Of a stretch of DNA of 64,000 nucleotides, positions 1 to 11,209 are shown one piece after another (the first letter of the stretch is position 1; every line of letters begins with the position of its first letter). Under the pieces are notes generated by a model. That model made no database searches. It was not told the origin of the DNA and saw only the letters and a program-made list of their open reading frames with translations. Source of the DNA: Ditylenchus dipsaci (lineage: Eukaryota; Nematoda; Chromadorea; Rhabditida; Anguinidae); NCBI GenBank assembly GCA_004194705.1, contig SADC01000520.1, forward strand, positions 62,001-126,000, written 5' to 3'. Position numbers and translations under genes: made by a program.

Positions 1-2042
1 ACTCAAGTTCGGTATACAGCAAACTCGACAACACTTCAATACTCAACAGCTGAATAATTAGAAACTGGCTTGTATTAATACCCATGTAATTTAATGTCAA
101 AAACGTTATTAATGCACGGTTTTTCTGTGGTTTCGGTCTTGTCAATCAAAAGCTTCCTTAGATTTCTTTACCCAAACCACAGGGCACCTAGCTGAATTTT
201 TTTTATGAATATTTCATTTCAAGTCGCATTTTTTCTTTGAGATAAAACAAAACATACAAATAAATCAAAACTTACAAAGTGACTACTCGAAAATTTAAAA
301 AATCACGTTTTTAATATATTTTTCGACGCTACCGAAGTATACCTCCGCCTCCCCCCCCCCACCCCCCCCTCAAATGGAATTTTTTTAAAAGTGTTTCCAA
401 ACACCCTATATCGACTTAAAATCGCCTCAGGAACTCGAAAAAGGCATTATTTTTGAGTTTCGGTCAATGAAAAATCGAGTTTGGGATTCACAAGAGTCAT
501 TCACAAATCTCTTTCTTTATTAAACCTCTTAAAAAGCACCCAAATAATAATCCGGGTTCCAGATTGCCCCGGAAATTGCGTAACGCTTTTATCAGTCCGT
601 TCTTACAAACGCTGGCCTATCCCTAAGCCTAGCGTAAGACCTAAGTAATTAGAAGAAAGGGTGGTTCCAGAATGGGACAAAAGGTACATAACGTTGATAC
701 CCCCTTTTTCAATTATTAATAAAAAATGCGAAAAAAATCCAAAACCTTTTTTGTTGTAAAAATCAGTTTGGGGGACCAAGGTGAATTGGGGTGTATGCCG
801 AACTTGCGTGGGGGGTGTATGCCGAAAATTAGTTCTTTCCGACATAAATTTCGAGTTTTGAAAGAAATTGACTAAAATATGACCATAAACTTGATTTTCC
901 TTGGTCCCACAAGACAGTAAGTCAGATTTTAGTCAAAAATTTTTTTTTCAGAAAGATTATGTTTAATGTGAAAAAGTGTCGGAGAACAGCGTTTTTATGG
1001 TTTTGAACACAATCTACAAAAAATTTCGAATCCCCGCCGTCTAGACTAAATGAGTGCCGTTAAAAAAATAGTTCGCTGTGATTGATACTTTGATTTTTGC
1101 ATATTCGATACTTAACAGCTAGATAATTAGAGACTGGTTTGTATTAAAAGCCATGTAACGCATTGTCAAAAACATTTTTCTATGGTTTCTGTCTTGTCCA
1201 TCTAAAGGCTACTTACAAATCAATACTCAAACACAGGGGACCTAGCTGAATTTTCGTTTCAGCATTATATTGCATTTCAAGTCGCATTTTTACTTCGAGA
1301 TGAAATAAAACATACAAATAAATCAAAGCATACAAAGGAACTACTCAAAAATTCGAAAAATTACGTTTGTAATATAAATATTTTCATCTAATAAAAAAAT
1401 TATAATTTTTTAGCTGGCCTGCTTGACAGTGTGTCTAGGCTTAGCAAATCATCAAAATAGGTAAAACTTTTATAAAAAAATTCTCAAAGCCAATAAATCA
1501 ATTTAAAAAGTTTGATTTTTTGTGAAATTTGTTTTTGTATCAAAGGAGGGGTGAAAACTGTTAAGGAAATAGTCTTGACACGAAAGGATACTCCAAGTTT
1601 TGTGTTTTTGAAATGTTGTTTTTAAGCCATATTTTGTCGAAAACTTGGTATTGCAATGTCAGACAAACTTATGCAGAATTAGAAGTTCTATTAATATCAT
1701 CCATATCAGAAATTAAAAGTTTATTTAGAAAATGCACTAAAAATTGAAATTAAGAAAGGGGAAAATACATTAAAAAAGGTTGATCAGTCTTATATTGGAC
1801 TTCAATTTCTAGGGTATTTTTCAAAAGAGTTTTGAAATTACGATATTGATGATAATCCAACTTTTAATTTCGCACAGGTTTGTCCGAGATCTCAACACCG
1901 AGTTGTCGACAAAATATGGCTCTAGAACCACATTAGACACTTAAATTTATGTTTACTCGATAAATTGCTTTATTATTGCAAACAACAGTGCACTAATAGT
2001 ATGTATACTTTATTCAGCTAAAATACGTTTTTGCTCTTGTGT
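1..2042. repeat. Repeat-rich stretch with a dispersed direct duplication
   Basis: No gene is visible. About 310 bases at 34-345 recur in the same orientation at 1105-1375; both copies share TAATTAGAAACTGG-like and ACCTAGCTGAATTTT-like segments and a run of AAACATACAAATAAATCAAA. A poly(C) run occupies about 350-367. At 1605-1935 there is an imperfect inverted repeat whose arms both contain CCATATTTTGTCGA. These look like decayed transposon copies of unknown family. Confidence 0.55.
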
Positions 2043-2050
2043 CTCCTAAG

Positions 2051-2523
2051 TAGAGTTGGCTCAGAATCGATATTTGGGTCGGAACCGGAATCGATATTTA
2101 AGTTTCGTGAAAACTAGCTGGAATCTGAAAAGGACTGGAATTACGGTGAACCGGAGCCGGAATTCCGGGCTTATTCTACTCCTTAGTGAACCGGTGAACC
2201 GGAACCGGAATTTCACTTTTGCCGAAACCGAAAACGGAGGCGCAAAACCGGTTTTGAAATAAATCGCTGCTGTTTTACGTGATTTTTTGTTCATTTTGAT
2301 ATTTAACTAAGACAAATTTGTTCAAAAGCTCAAAATACGCGTTTTAAATCAGCCAAGCAAGCGGAAAATCAGGATATAGTTAGGCTCGCAATTGATATTT
2401 GGACAGAAACTGAAATTGGAATTCAAGTTTTGTGAAAAACGGAACGGTATCACGACCCGAAGCGGGATCTGAAAAAGGACCGGAATTCCGGTATACCGTA
2501 ACCGAAATTCCGGGTTAACTCCA
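2051..2523. mobile_element. hAT-type non-autonomous element, CCGGAATT-motif arms
   Basis: The element is flanked by the 8-bp direct repeat CTCCTAAG at 2043-2050 and 2524-2531. Its ends are related inverted sequences: TAGAGTTGGCTC on the left and TGGAGTTAACCC read inward from the right. The interior consists of imperfect repeats of a motif like GGAACCGGAATT. An 8-bp duplication with TAGAGTTG-type ends points to the hAT superfamily. No transposase is present; the short open frames on both strands only translate the repeat. Confidence 0.75.
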
Positions 2524-2531
2524 CTCCTAAG

Positions 2532-4446
2532 TCCTCGTCCTACGTCTCTTAAATAATTTATATACGCTGAAAATAATAAAAAGGGTTATTTTATAACATT
2601 TTTTACATAAAAAATCATTATTTGGATTTTTATTCACTAAAATAAGACTTTTTGACTTGTGAACCAAGCGAAAGCAAGTTTCTGGTCAAGTTTTAGTCAA
2701 TTTTTTCGAAAAATAATTTTTAGGTAAAGAATGTCTTAAGTTAACCTTCTTTCATTTTCGTTTAGTTCAGCGTATAGAAATTACTAGGATAGATTTATAT
2801 ATATTTTACATGATATTATAAATAGTGCACCCCTCCCGTCTCTCTCTTAAGAAACAAATACTGTGATCACACATCGATTTCTAGATTTCAGTAAATTGCG
2901 TGTGCGTATTCTCTCTCTCTATTTTGCAACGCCCTTGTTGCTGAGCCTTTATTATAATGGTTGGCTGAAACCCAAAAATTTTGAGTTGAGCCCTCGACAA
3001 AATTATCTAAAATATCTCCGTTTTTCTGTTTTACCCTAAGCATTAAGATATGCGAGTCTTCACAACAAGATCATGAGATTTCGTAAACACGATCTGCAAA
3101 ATTATAATTAGTAGAACTAGGCTTCTCAATTTCTCAAATTGCTTCTCAAGTCGATACTCAATTTTTTTAAATAGCTACACTTTCCTGACTGCTAACATAA
3201 ATACAGGCAGTCCAATAAATTTTCTGGTTTTGAAATGTAGATAACTTTTTTTGAAAAAAGCAAGTTTTGAGCTGTGGTTTTTTTCTTTTTTTTGACGGCA
3301 ATTTGTTCATGTGTTGAAAACAGCTGGAAGTTTATCATCCTTTTATCTCTTTGAGTGATTGAAAGTAGAATTAAGAAATCAGTGCTTTAACATCAACTCA
3401 GCGTCATGCTGCAGCGCAGTTCAAGAGCTACAAAACCCATTCCACAGAATTTATAAAATACGAAAATTAGAAAAAAATTGGACTTTTTCATTTTTTGCTT
3501 TCTTCAAAAAGAATGTCTCAATTTTCAAAATCCATTCTCTGTGATGGATTTCGTAGCTATGAAACAAATTCAAATTTACCTGTCCTTCAAATTGTCCATC
3601 CAGAAATTTGGGACAAAGCTTTCCTCTGCCGCAAAAAGACTTTTTCTTAAGGCAAATAGACTTTTTTGCTATTTTTTGCTTGAAAAAACCGATTTGCAGC
3701 AAAAAAAAGTCTAAAAGCTGCAAAAAAAGTATTTTTGCAGCAGAGAAAAGCTTTGTCCACAAATTGGATTCCGAACCGTGTCGGAAAGTTTTTATCGATT
3801 AATACTACCCCTATAGACTAATGCTATTAATATACCATTATAGATGTATGTAACTTACATTATAGATGCTCCACGCGCGACTTTATGAACAAGTCAGAGT
3901 TATAGTTAGCGTCGGAGTAAGAGTTTGAGCGAAGTGTGTTTAGGATGCCCAATACTCCAACTCCGGTTTTTTAACGAGCCATATGTACCTGAAGTACACA
4001 GTATCTGTCTTGCTCTCATTGTTTATATATCATGTTATAGGTTATATCATGAATACGTTTGCCTTTTTTTCTTTTTTTTATGGATACGTTCGCCTTTTTT
4101 ACAAATTTTAGGGCATTATACTTTTTCTATAAAGTTTTTTGATAAGTTTTCAAAACTTGACATCTCATTTTGTAGCTTATCAGCTACAATGCTGGCTTTG
4201 AGAAAAAAGTGAAAAATATGCCACAAAAATTATATTTGAAAAACCGGATGAATTTATGACGCGGTCCTACAGACTACTGCGTGCAAGAATTACAACTTTT
4301 TATAATAATGTTAAGTTTAACTATTGAATGGTTTGCACTAATGTGTTCAGTGCGTAACCAATTTTTGCCAGTTGAAGTTTAAGCAGAGGCGATGTAGAAA
4401 AGCTCATAATAAGATTGTATTTTTTTAGAGCTTTATTAACAAACAG
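2532..4446. other. Intergenic stretch, one small inverted repeat
   Basis: I see no gene. At about 3608-3762 two arms containing GGACAAAGCTTT and its complement face each other, with GCAAAAA-rich sequence between. The segment 3400-3430 (CAGTTCAAGAGCTACAAA) is related to the arms of the foldback element at 11.2-12.0 kb. The short open frames here lie on low-complexity AT-rich sequence and are not supported as genes. Confidence 0.4.
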
Positions 4447-4448
4447 TA

Positions 4449-4618
4449 CAGTCAACCCTCGATTTAACGGCCTTCGATTGAACGGCACCCAAAAATAGAC
4501 CGATTTGGTCAGCATTGACTAAGATTTAGTCAAAGTGAACCCTCGATTTAACGGCACCCTCGATTTAACGACCCCCCGACCCGGTCTCTAGGGGTGCCGT
4601 TAAATCGAGGGTCGACTG
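4449..4618. mobile_element. pogo-like TA-flanked miniature element
   Basis: A 170-bp element begins CAGTCAACCCTCGATTTAAC and ends with the complement, between TA dinucleotides (4447-4448 and 4619-4620). The phrase CGATTTAACGGCACC recurs inside. TA duplication with CAGTCRAACCTCGAT-type ends matches the family at 16.2 and 60.0 kb; the latter carries a pogo/Tigger-like coding relic, so pogo-type mobilisation is inferred. Confidence 0.75.
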
Positions 4619-4808
4619 TACACAAAATAGATGATGAATGATGCCAACAAGTATTTTTTCGTTTCGAATCCTAGAGCGGCGGCTCTGGAACTAGTCTTTT
4701 TTTCTGATTAACCTAATTTTTGTGTATGGTGAGTACTTGGTGCTTAATTCTTATGGCTTCATTTATTTTCGTTTACGTTTAAGTGGTTATCTCAATCGAA
4801 TGGCTAGC

Positions 4809-5266
4809 CAGTGTTTTGAGGACACTTTTCGGACCTGTGAGTGAGAGTGAGTGAAAATTACATTCGTCGTCACAGCCTGTGACTGACAGTGAGAATTTCA
4901 AAATTATCCTCACAAGGTGTGAGTGAGAATAATTTTTTTGCCCTCAAAGTCAGTGAGTGAGAGCGAGAATAAAAAAATTTATTCTTAGTGAGAATCCTAC
5001 TAACAGTGAGAATCTCACTGAAAATAAGAATCTCAGTGAGAATTAAGCAAAAATCGGATCTTTTTGAGGGTGAGGACGTTTTTTTGGCATGTGAGTGAGA
5101 GTGAGTGAGAACAAAATTGTGCTCGCAGGCTTTGAGTGAGAGTGATAATAAAATTTTTTTGGCCTTTACAGTCAGTGAGTGACAGTGAGAATTGAAAAAA
5201 TACTGTGAGTGAGAGTGAGAGTCGCACTGAAAATTCTCAGTGAGATTCTACCTCATTAAAACACTG
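4809..5266. mobile_element. hAT-type element with GTGAGTGAGA-motif arms
   Basis: The 8-bp direct repeat TGGCTAGC flanks the element (4801-4808 and 5267-5274). The ends are inverted: CAGTGTTTTGAGG on the left and CAGTGTTTTAATGAGG read inward from the right. The whole interior is imperfect copies of GTGAGTGAGAGTGAG-like units. These contain GTGAG strings but are not intron donors of any visible gene. No transposase is encoded, so this is a non-autonomous hAT-like element. Confidence 0.85.
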
Positions 5267-5609
5267 TGGCTAGCACCGAATGTTTCTGTCATCAGACTCG
5301 CACCCAAGATACAAGTCTGCCGAGACCGATTTCTGAGTAGTGCTAGGTAAATTTTTACGTTTTGGTTTTGCTTCCGTTTCACTCGAAAGCGGTCATCTCC
5401 TAACGTCTTCACTGGAGGCAAGCAATACGTCATTTTTTCCTGGACTTTGTTGCCAAACAAGAATACGGTCTTTGTTAATTATCCAAATGTTGTTCAATGT
5501 TTCCTATTGTTTTATTTTAATTATTGTTGTCTTCAATAAAAATTAATGGGGGAATAGAGAATCACATCTTATTCAGGCACAACTAATGAGAAAACTTATG
5601 AGTATAAAG

Positions 5610-5912
5610 CAGTTATGTCAAAAACACCGAAAAATTGTGCCGCAGTTGCAAAAAATGTAGTACATTTTAGACTGTACTACAGTTAAAAAACTGTAGTATA
5701 GTTGCAAAACTGTACTACAGTTTTAAACTCTAGTACTTTTTTCCGAGCGGCAGTATTGTTCCGAAAAATTTGTGCTATAATTGTCTCAAAACAGTAGTAA
5801 AGTTTTGAAACTGCAGTACAGTTTCGCAACTGTACTACAGTTTTCAAGGTCAAAATTGTTCGAAATTATACTACAGTTTTTGCAACTATAGTAAAATTTT
5901 CGCCTATCGACA
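5610..5912. repeat. Inverted array of ACTGTAGTACAGTTTT-like motifs
   Basis: About 300 bases made of short inverted and direct copies of motifs such as CTGTACTACAGTTTT. The ends look like terminal inverted repeats (CAGTTATGTCAAAAA on the left, CAGTGATGTCGATAG inward from the right). The general plan matches the hAT-like elements elsewhere, but I found no exact flanking 8-bp duplication. Confidence 0.5.
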
Positions 5913-6360
5913 TCACTGCTAGTCTTTCATAAAAAAGTTTGGAAAAAAATAGAGTACACTGCAGGTGAAAATTCGGTTAACATATAATATGCTGAAATGT
6001 TGGAATACTGGTAGAGGATCAATTCTGCTAACTCGTCAGTTTAGTTTAATATTTGGGCCTGTGATTGTGCTAAGTGGATGCACTCTTCTTAGCTCGATTG
6101 AGGGATAGTAAAAACCATGCGCAAAAGTTTTATAGTGCAATATCTTCAACTCTTCTGTCGTGGTTTCGTTAATTGCTCCTAGCCATGTTCATGATTTTTC
6201 ATTTCTTGGTTCAATAATTAGAAATGTAAGGTTGAATGGACATGCCTGTAGTTCTTGCTTGAAACGCTAAAGTAATTTCGAAATAATTTTTTTCCATTTG
6301 CCAGACTGAAACAATTTCAATTTTCAACACCCTGTACTATCACCGTATTTACTCTATTAA

Positions 6361-8059
6361 CACTCGGAAAGCCATGCGTAGTAATTGCTGCGTCGGAAGC
6401 AGAATTTCACGCTCTACACGATGGTACTTTTATTTTTTTATTTAGACATAAATGTGCCGAGATATTAATGATTTAAAATTGGTCGAAAACGGCCCTCCAA
6501 AAACAACAATTCGGTTGATTCATTCATGTGGTACTCACCCAAATTTATACTTTTTCTAGACGTTTAGCATCTTAAAGTGATGGGCATGAACAGGGCTATC
6601 GAATAGGTGCAAGCATCCAAGGCAGTAGTGGTGAAATCCTGGACATATATGCATTTATAGGCTAAAATCCAATTTCTGAAAATCACAATCCACTCACTAA
6701 AATTCTCATAACTTTTCTCAGTGACCACTTCCAACCATTTTCTCAGGCCTATCAGATAGCACAGCTTCAGGGCTACACAATGAGCACTAATAAGCCGTAT
6801 GGTGAAGAAAAAAATATTGCCAAAAGTCGATTTCCACTTCAGGGATACATTATCTTACTATACATATCTTCGTTACAGCTACAAACCGCCTGTCAATCGT
6901 TGGCCTCTGCGTATCTTCATGAGCTTCTTCGTGGATGGAGGTGCAGCTAACGCCTATGTTCTTTTTGGAAAAACTTCAACAAGACGGGAATTCATCCACA
7001 AGCTGGCAGACCAATTGATGACTGGACAAAAAGCAGAAAGAGCAAAATCGGAACACTGGATTGCAAAAACTTTTTCGCAGATATCAGGCCACTACGACAG
7101 GTTTGAAGAAATGCAAACGTATTTATTATCATTGAATTTTAGTCTTCACAACAAAATGAATGCGACCACGAAAGAATCTCCAAAGTGGTGCCATATCTGC
7201 AATAAGGTGGAAGGTGACCGCGTACGCAGCTGCAGCAATGTGAGAAACTTGCTTGTGAAGACCACATCGTGATGCTAGTGCTTTGCACCAAGTGCAGCCG
7301 TTGTGGAGAAGATGAGCATCTACATCTGCCGAAGCCTGTCGCTGCCACTGTTATTGCCAAGTCTGCCAAGCAATGAGGCGAAAACGCTGTAGCAGTGTCA
7401 GAAACATTACTGCAGAAAGCATCAGCACAAAACAAACGAAGAAAAATGCGATCAGTGCAGATAAGTTGTGTTGTTTTGTGACGTTGCATATGTATTTGGC
7501 TGAAAAATGATATTCGGTTTGTCGTTGTTTTGCCTTTACATTCTTCATGTTTGGTTGAAATCTAGCATTCCGAACGATAGCAATCCTGAAGTGGAAATCG
7601 ACTTTTGGCATATTTTTTCTTCACCATACGGCTTATTTAGTGCTCATTGTGTAGCCCTGAAGCTGTGCTATCTGATAGGCCTGGAAAATGGTTGGAAGTT
7701 GGTCACTGAGAAAAGTTATGAGAATTTTAGTGAGTGGATTGTGATTTTCAGAATCTGGATTTTAGCCTATAAATGCATATATGTCCAGGATTTCACCACT
7801 ACTGCTTGGATGCTTGCACCTATTCGATAGCCCTGTTCATGCCCATCACTTTAAGATGCTAAACGTCTAGAAAAAGTATAAATTGGTGAGTACCACATGA
7901 ATGAATCAACGAATTGTTGTTTTTGGAGGGCCGTTTCGACCAATTTAAATCATTAATATCTCGGCACATTTATGTCTAAATAAAAAATAAAAGTACCATC
8001 GTGTAGAGCGTGAAATTCTGCTTCCGACGCAGCAATTACTACGCATGGCTTTCCGAGTG
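6361..8059. mobile_element. piggyBac-like transposon with about 480-bp inverted arms
   Basis: TTAA occurs on both sides (6357-6360 and 8060-8063), and the ends are exact inverted copies beginning CACTCGGAAAGCCATG. TTAA target duplication is diagnostic of the piggyBac superfamily. The arms are unusually long: 6361 to about 6843 and about 7583 to 8059 are near-identical inverted copies. Between them lies a relic of the transposase C-terminal region. The long arms suggest that internal sequence was lost and one end duplicated inward. Confidence 0.85.
6799..7272 (+). pseudogene. piggyBac transposase C-terminal relic
   Basis: The 157-codon frame covers only the last part of a piggyBac-type transposase. 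Residues about 18-80 contain the family's segment with aromatic residues followed by RWPLRIF and NAYVLFGK, then RREFIHKLADQL. Near the end is a cysteine motif CHIC, the start of the C-terminal Cys-rich zinc domain of these enzymes. A one-base break near 7240 moves the remaining cysteines (CEKLACEDH and CTKCSRCGEDEH) into another frame as far as about 7370. The catalytic aspartates of the main domain are absent, so it cannot be active. The first codons come from the left inverted arm, so the listed start is nominal. Confidence 0.75.
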
Positions 8060-8181
8060 TTAACTCCCGCGGGCATTATTATATAAAAATATTGAAATCA
8101 AGAATCTTGAAAATGGCCCTAACTCTGAGTCCAATCAAAAAAACGAGAAGTGGGAGTTATTGAGTGAATGCGGTATAACGG

Positions 8182-8542
8182 CAGGGTTGTTAATGCCAAA
8201 AAAATTTTGAAGCCTTCATCTCAATCCTCAATAAAAAAAATCTCCTTCATCCTCAATCCTCATCCTCAATAAAATCGAAAAATAATGAAGACATTCACTT
8301 CAATAAATTTGATTGAAGATAGATTGAAGATCTTCAATCTTCAATAAAAAAAAATTTCTCCTTCATCCTCAATCTTCAATCCTCAATACAAATTTTTTCT
8401 CCTTCATCCTCGTCCTCATCCTCCATAAAAAAAATTTATCCTTCATCCTCGATCTTCAATCTTCAATAAAATCACAAAATAATGAAGATTTTCATCCTCA
8501 TCTTCATCCTCAATGAAGATCTTATTAAGGGTTAACAACCTG
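8182..8542. mobile_element. hAT-type element with TTCATCCTCAAT-motif arms
   Basis: The ends are CAGGGTTGTTAA on the left and CAGGTTGTTAACCC read inward from the right. The flanks TATAACGG (8174-8181) and ATAAACGG (8543-8550) agree as an 8-bp target duplication if one A is missing on the left. The interior is imperfect repeats of CTTCATCCTCAAT. The copy abuts the split TA element, having inserted at its right edge. Confidence 0.7.
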
Positions 8543-8550
8543 ATAAACGG

Positions 8551-9089
8551 GCGTAGAGCTTTTGGCTAAGATTATTTTCCGGCACTAAATTTTCTTTTGA
8601 CATTTGTCTTAACGTTTTTCTTAAATTGTTATCAATTTTTTGTTCACTTGCGTATTTCTTCTATAAAGCGCCTTCTCGACTTCGAGGACCTTCATCTCAG
8701 CCCAGAATGCATAGTTTGCAAAACGGTCTATTGCGTTTTCTTAACTTCCGCGACTCTAACGTGGTCCGCTTTTTTGGATTTTCCTGCAAAAAATTTTTGA
8801 GATCGACGCGAATTTTTCCGATTTTCGGGCATCCAATGAGTAAGGCGGCCCGCCGCTTTAATAAACGTAATACGAATCTGAAAGCTATTAAAATCTGCTA
8901 AATGAAATTTAGAAATGTAGAAATTCAAGGCTTCGAAAAAGCAAGAGAAAAATATAAACTACTTGATTCAAACCCCTAAATTTCACATTTCTAAATTCAT
9001 TCAGCATGCTTGAAAATGAGCAAAGTGTAAGCAAAAGCAGGTTGGTAGCCTCTGCCACCTGAAGTGAGCCGGCTGAATTTGAACTTAAC
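8551..9089. other. No feature recognised
   Basis: About 540 bases of AT-rich single-copy-looking sequence. Short open frames occur on both strands but none has splice sites, domains or a credible protein. Nothing is supported here. Confidence 0.3.
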
Positions 9090-9091
9090 TA

Positions 9092-9509
9092 CCGTATTTT
9101 CTTCAATAACTCCCGGGTCTGAGGATTTGAAATCGTGTTCTTGGCATCGTGTTTTTGAGCCCTTTTTTGAAGACTGCTCTCAGGCAACTTTGCGTTTATT
9201 TTGTAACCAGTGAGATGAGCTACAAAATGGGTGCTAATTGCTTGAAAGCAGTATTCAAAAAGTGAGTCCAAAACACAATGCCAGAGCTCGAATTCAAATC
9301 CTTAAACCGGGAGTTATTAGTAGGGTTGTACAATTCTCCCGAATTTCGGAGAATTCTCCGGAGAATTCTCCGAAATTCTCCGGAATTTCCAGTTTTCCTT
9401 ATTAAATCCTCCATATACTCGAGAGAATTCTCGGATAATTCTCCGGAGAATTCTCCGATTTTTATTTTTTCGGAAAATTATACAACATTAGTTATTAGAG
9501 AAAATACGG
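9092..9509. mobile_element. TA-flanked miniature element, itself interrupted
   Basis: The ends are CCGTATTTTCTTCAATAACTC on the left and CCGTATTTTCTCTAATAACT read inward from the right, bounded by TA at 9090-9091 and 9510-9511. The phrase CGGGAGTTATTAG lies just inside. A 170-bp hAT-type element has inserted at 9321, inside its right arm. Without the insert the element is about 240 bp. Confidence 0.75.
9321..9490. mobile_element. hAT-type element with GAATTCTCCGGA-motif arms
   Basis: The 8-bp direct repeat GTTATTAG flanks it (9313-9320 and 9491-9498). The ends are TAGGGTTGTACAATTCTCC on the left and TAATGTTGTATAATTTTCC read inward from the right. The interior is a string of GAGAATTCTCCG palindromes. 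It is nested in the TA-flanked element, so it is the younger insertion. Confidence 0.88.
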
Positions 9510-9519
9510 TATCAGAAGT

Positions 9520-10029
9520 CTAAGCTTAAGACGTGCTGCTGAAGAAAAATTTTGGATCTGAGGGCTGCCGAAAACTTTCCCAACTCAGTCGGCTGAGCCT
9601 GACGGCTGAAGTAATCGTCAAGTATACCACCCTGGTTTCGACCGCGCAAAACGAGAAAAAAAACCTGTTTCACTATAAAGTAGACTTCATCAATGGGCTT
9701 ATTCAAGAAAGTTGACCATGTAATAATTCTTCTTGATTTGTTTTTGTTGCGCCAAATAGTGCGCGTGAACAGCCAATCAATTACATCATCAACATCTAGT
9801 TGATTTCCATAAAAGAATTTTGGATTGGGTAGGAACAATAATCTTGGCATGAAGCTAGATCAGTATGTGTGCTCGAAGCTTGGCCTAATTTAAAATTCCA
9901 TAGCGCTGGTTGAAAACGTCCTTTAAACAATATTGCGCGGCTAGGCAAATAGCCAAATGAAAAAAGTTTAAGAAAAATTGAGGAGGAATATGGAGTGTAG
10001 CATGAATCGTTAAAAATCGGGAAGTCCAC
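9520..10029 (-). other. Possible degenerate coding stretch, minus strand
   Basis: Two overlapping minus-strand frames (9796-10029 and 9512-9850) join through one frame break near 9820 into about 165 codons of compositionally ordinary protein, with a segment LDVDDVIDWLFTRT. I do not recognise a family. It may be a relic of a mobile-element protein or an exon of an unidentified gene. No convincing start or splice sites were found. Confidence 0.25.
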
Positions 10030-10039
10030 AAATGCTTAA

Positions 10040-10662
10040 AAGATATTTATTTTAAAAGGGGGGGGAACTTTATATACGCATCGCCTTTTGTCGAAAGTTC
10101 TAGTCCCTCTGGGGTGTTTTAATTTAATTTTTTAGTAAGTTTTTTGACTCTTAGGTTCAAAATTATCGAGCAATCGATTGCAACCATTTCAGCACTGCTT
10201 TGCTGTCATCAACTGCCTCAATTTTGCGATTTTTGCAATGACTACCAAAATCAAAGAAAACCAGCCGAAATGATGCGTACTAGGAACTGGTATTTTTTGC
10301 GGTTTATACAACCGTATGCTGAAAATGACGGCAAGAAGCAGGGCTACATTTTAAGTGTAAGGTTGCAAATGAGTATGTAAATTAAAAATGGGGAAAAAAA
10401 CGTCAGTTCCAGGATCCCACCGAAAAGTATTGGTATAATCCTATTGAGGATTTCACCGAATTGGATTTTATATTTTAGCCCTGACTTTATACCAACTTTT
10501 CATCTGTAAGATAGCTTAAATGAAAGCCCAGAAGCTTGGCTACATTTTGACACTAAACTTGTAAAATTAAGTAGAAAAAAAATAAGGTCTGCAGCCAGTG
10601 GTAGTCGAACCTGTGACCTAAGGCGATGCGTATATAAAGTTCCCCCCCCCTTTATTTTTTTC
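10040..10662. mobile_element. Inverted-repeat element with poly(G)/poly(C) ends and a tRNA-like box
   Basis: The left end AAGGGGGGGGAACTTTATAT continues into ATACGCATCGCC, and the right end is its complement (GGCGATGCGTATATAAAG then poly(C)). Next to the right arm (10590-10615) the minus strand reads GGTTCGACTACC, close to a tRNA B-box. Similar sequence occurs at 37.7, 44.5 and 30.4 kb. The superfamily is unknown. Confidence 0.55.
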
Positions 10663-10871
10663 ACCCTACTTTTATATAATCACCCAGTTCCAAATTTCAC
10701 CTTCTCAAAATGTTTCCAAACCGCCTATATCGTCTTGAAGGTCCATCGCCGTTAATGACAATGGCGATTTCGAGTTTTTGAATTCGCGGGGACAGCTCAT
10801 TTATTGAGAAAATATATTTCGAATTATTTCATGTTTGTAATTGAAATTTGTAAAAATTAAGAAACCATTTA

Positions 10872-11180
10872 TTGAGCTTGTCCATAAGTATACCAAATTA
10901 TATGATACACAGCTGGCAAGTTTTCTAAATGGGTTTCATGAATTTGCTCATAGAAGCTATTTAAAATTGATAAATGGGTTGCACATTTAGATTTAATTTG
11001 TAAAAGCAGACGAAAATTTTTTTATGAGCTTTTTGATTGTAATTCGAAATACGAAATTGAAATTTGGAAACTCAGCAAAACTTTTATTCAAAATTTTATA
11101 AATAAAATTTTGAATGCGGAATTCATCTATTGAATTTATCGACTTTTATTTCTGAAAACTCATGAAACTTATTGACAGAT
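10872..11180. mobile_element. mariner-like miniature element, degraded copy
   Basis: The left part (TTGTCCATAAGTATACC, then CAGCTGGCAAGTTTTC and GGGTTTCATGAA) is related to the better-preserved copy at 47.8 kb and the one at 31.2 kb. All three contain a GAAATTTGGAAAC-like segment. There is no coding capacity. Confidence 0.45.
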
Positions 11181-11209
11181 CGGACGACTTAGCCGACTCC
11201 CATTGAGCT

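Larger units (their letters stand above)
6342..8173. mobile_element. TA-type miniature element split by the piggyBac relic
   Basis: The two sides of the piggyBac insertion rejoin into a miniature element. The left piece begins ACCGTATTTACTCTATTAA at about 6342; the right piece runs CTCCCGCGGG... to GAGTGAATGCGGTA at 8173. Its ends match the ACCGTATTTTCTC-type TA-flanked family seen at 9.1, 18.6, 32.8 and 53.2 kb. The left flanking dinucleotide is CA rather than TA. The piggyBac copy landed in this element's TTAA. Confidence 0.6.

Noticed and set aside
2056..2294. Overlapping Arg/Phe-rich open frames on both strands
   Set aside because: Both read the GGAACCGGAATT repeat of the element 2051-2523.
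4840..5265. Regularly spaced repeats that might suggest a CRISPR array
   Set aside because: Units are imperfect, contiguous GTGAGTGAGA words without unique spacers, and lie inside a TIR element with an 8-bp duplication in an animal genome.
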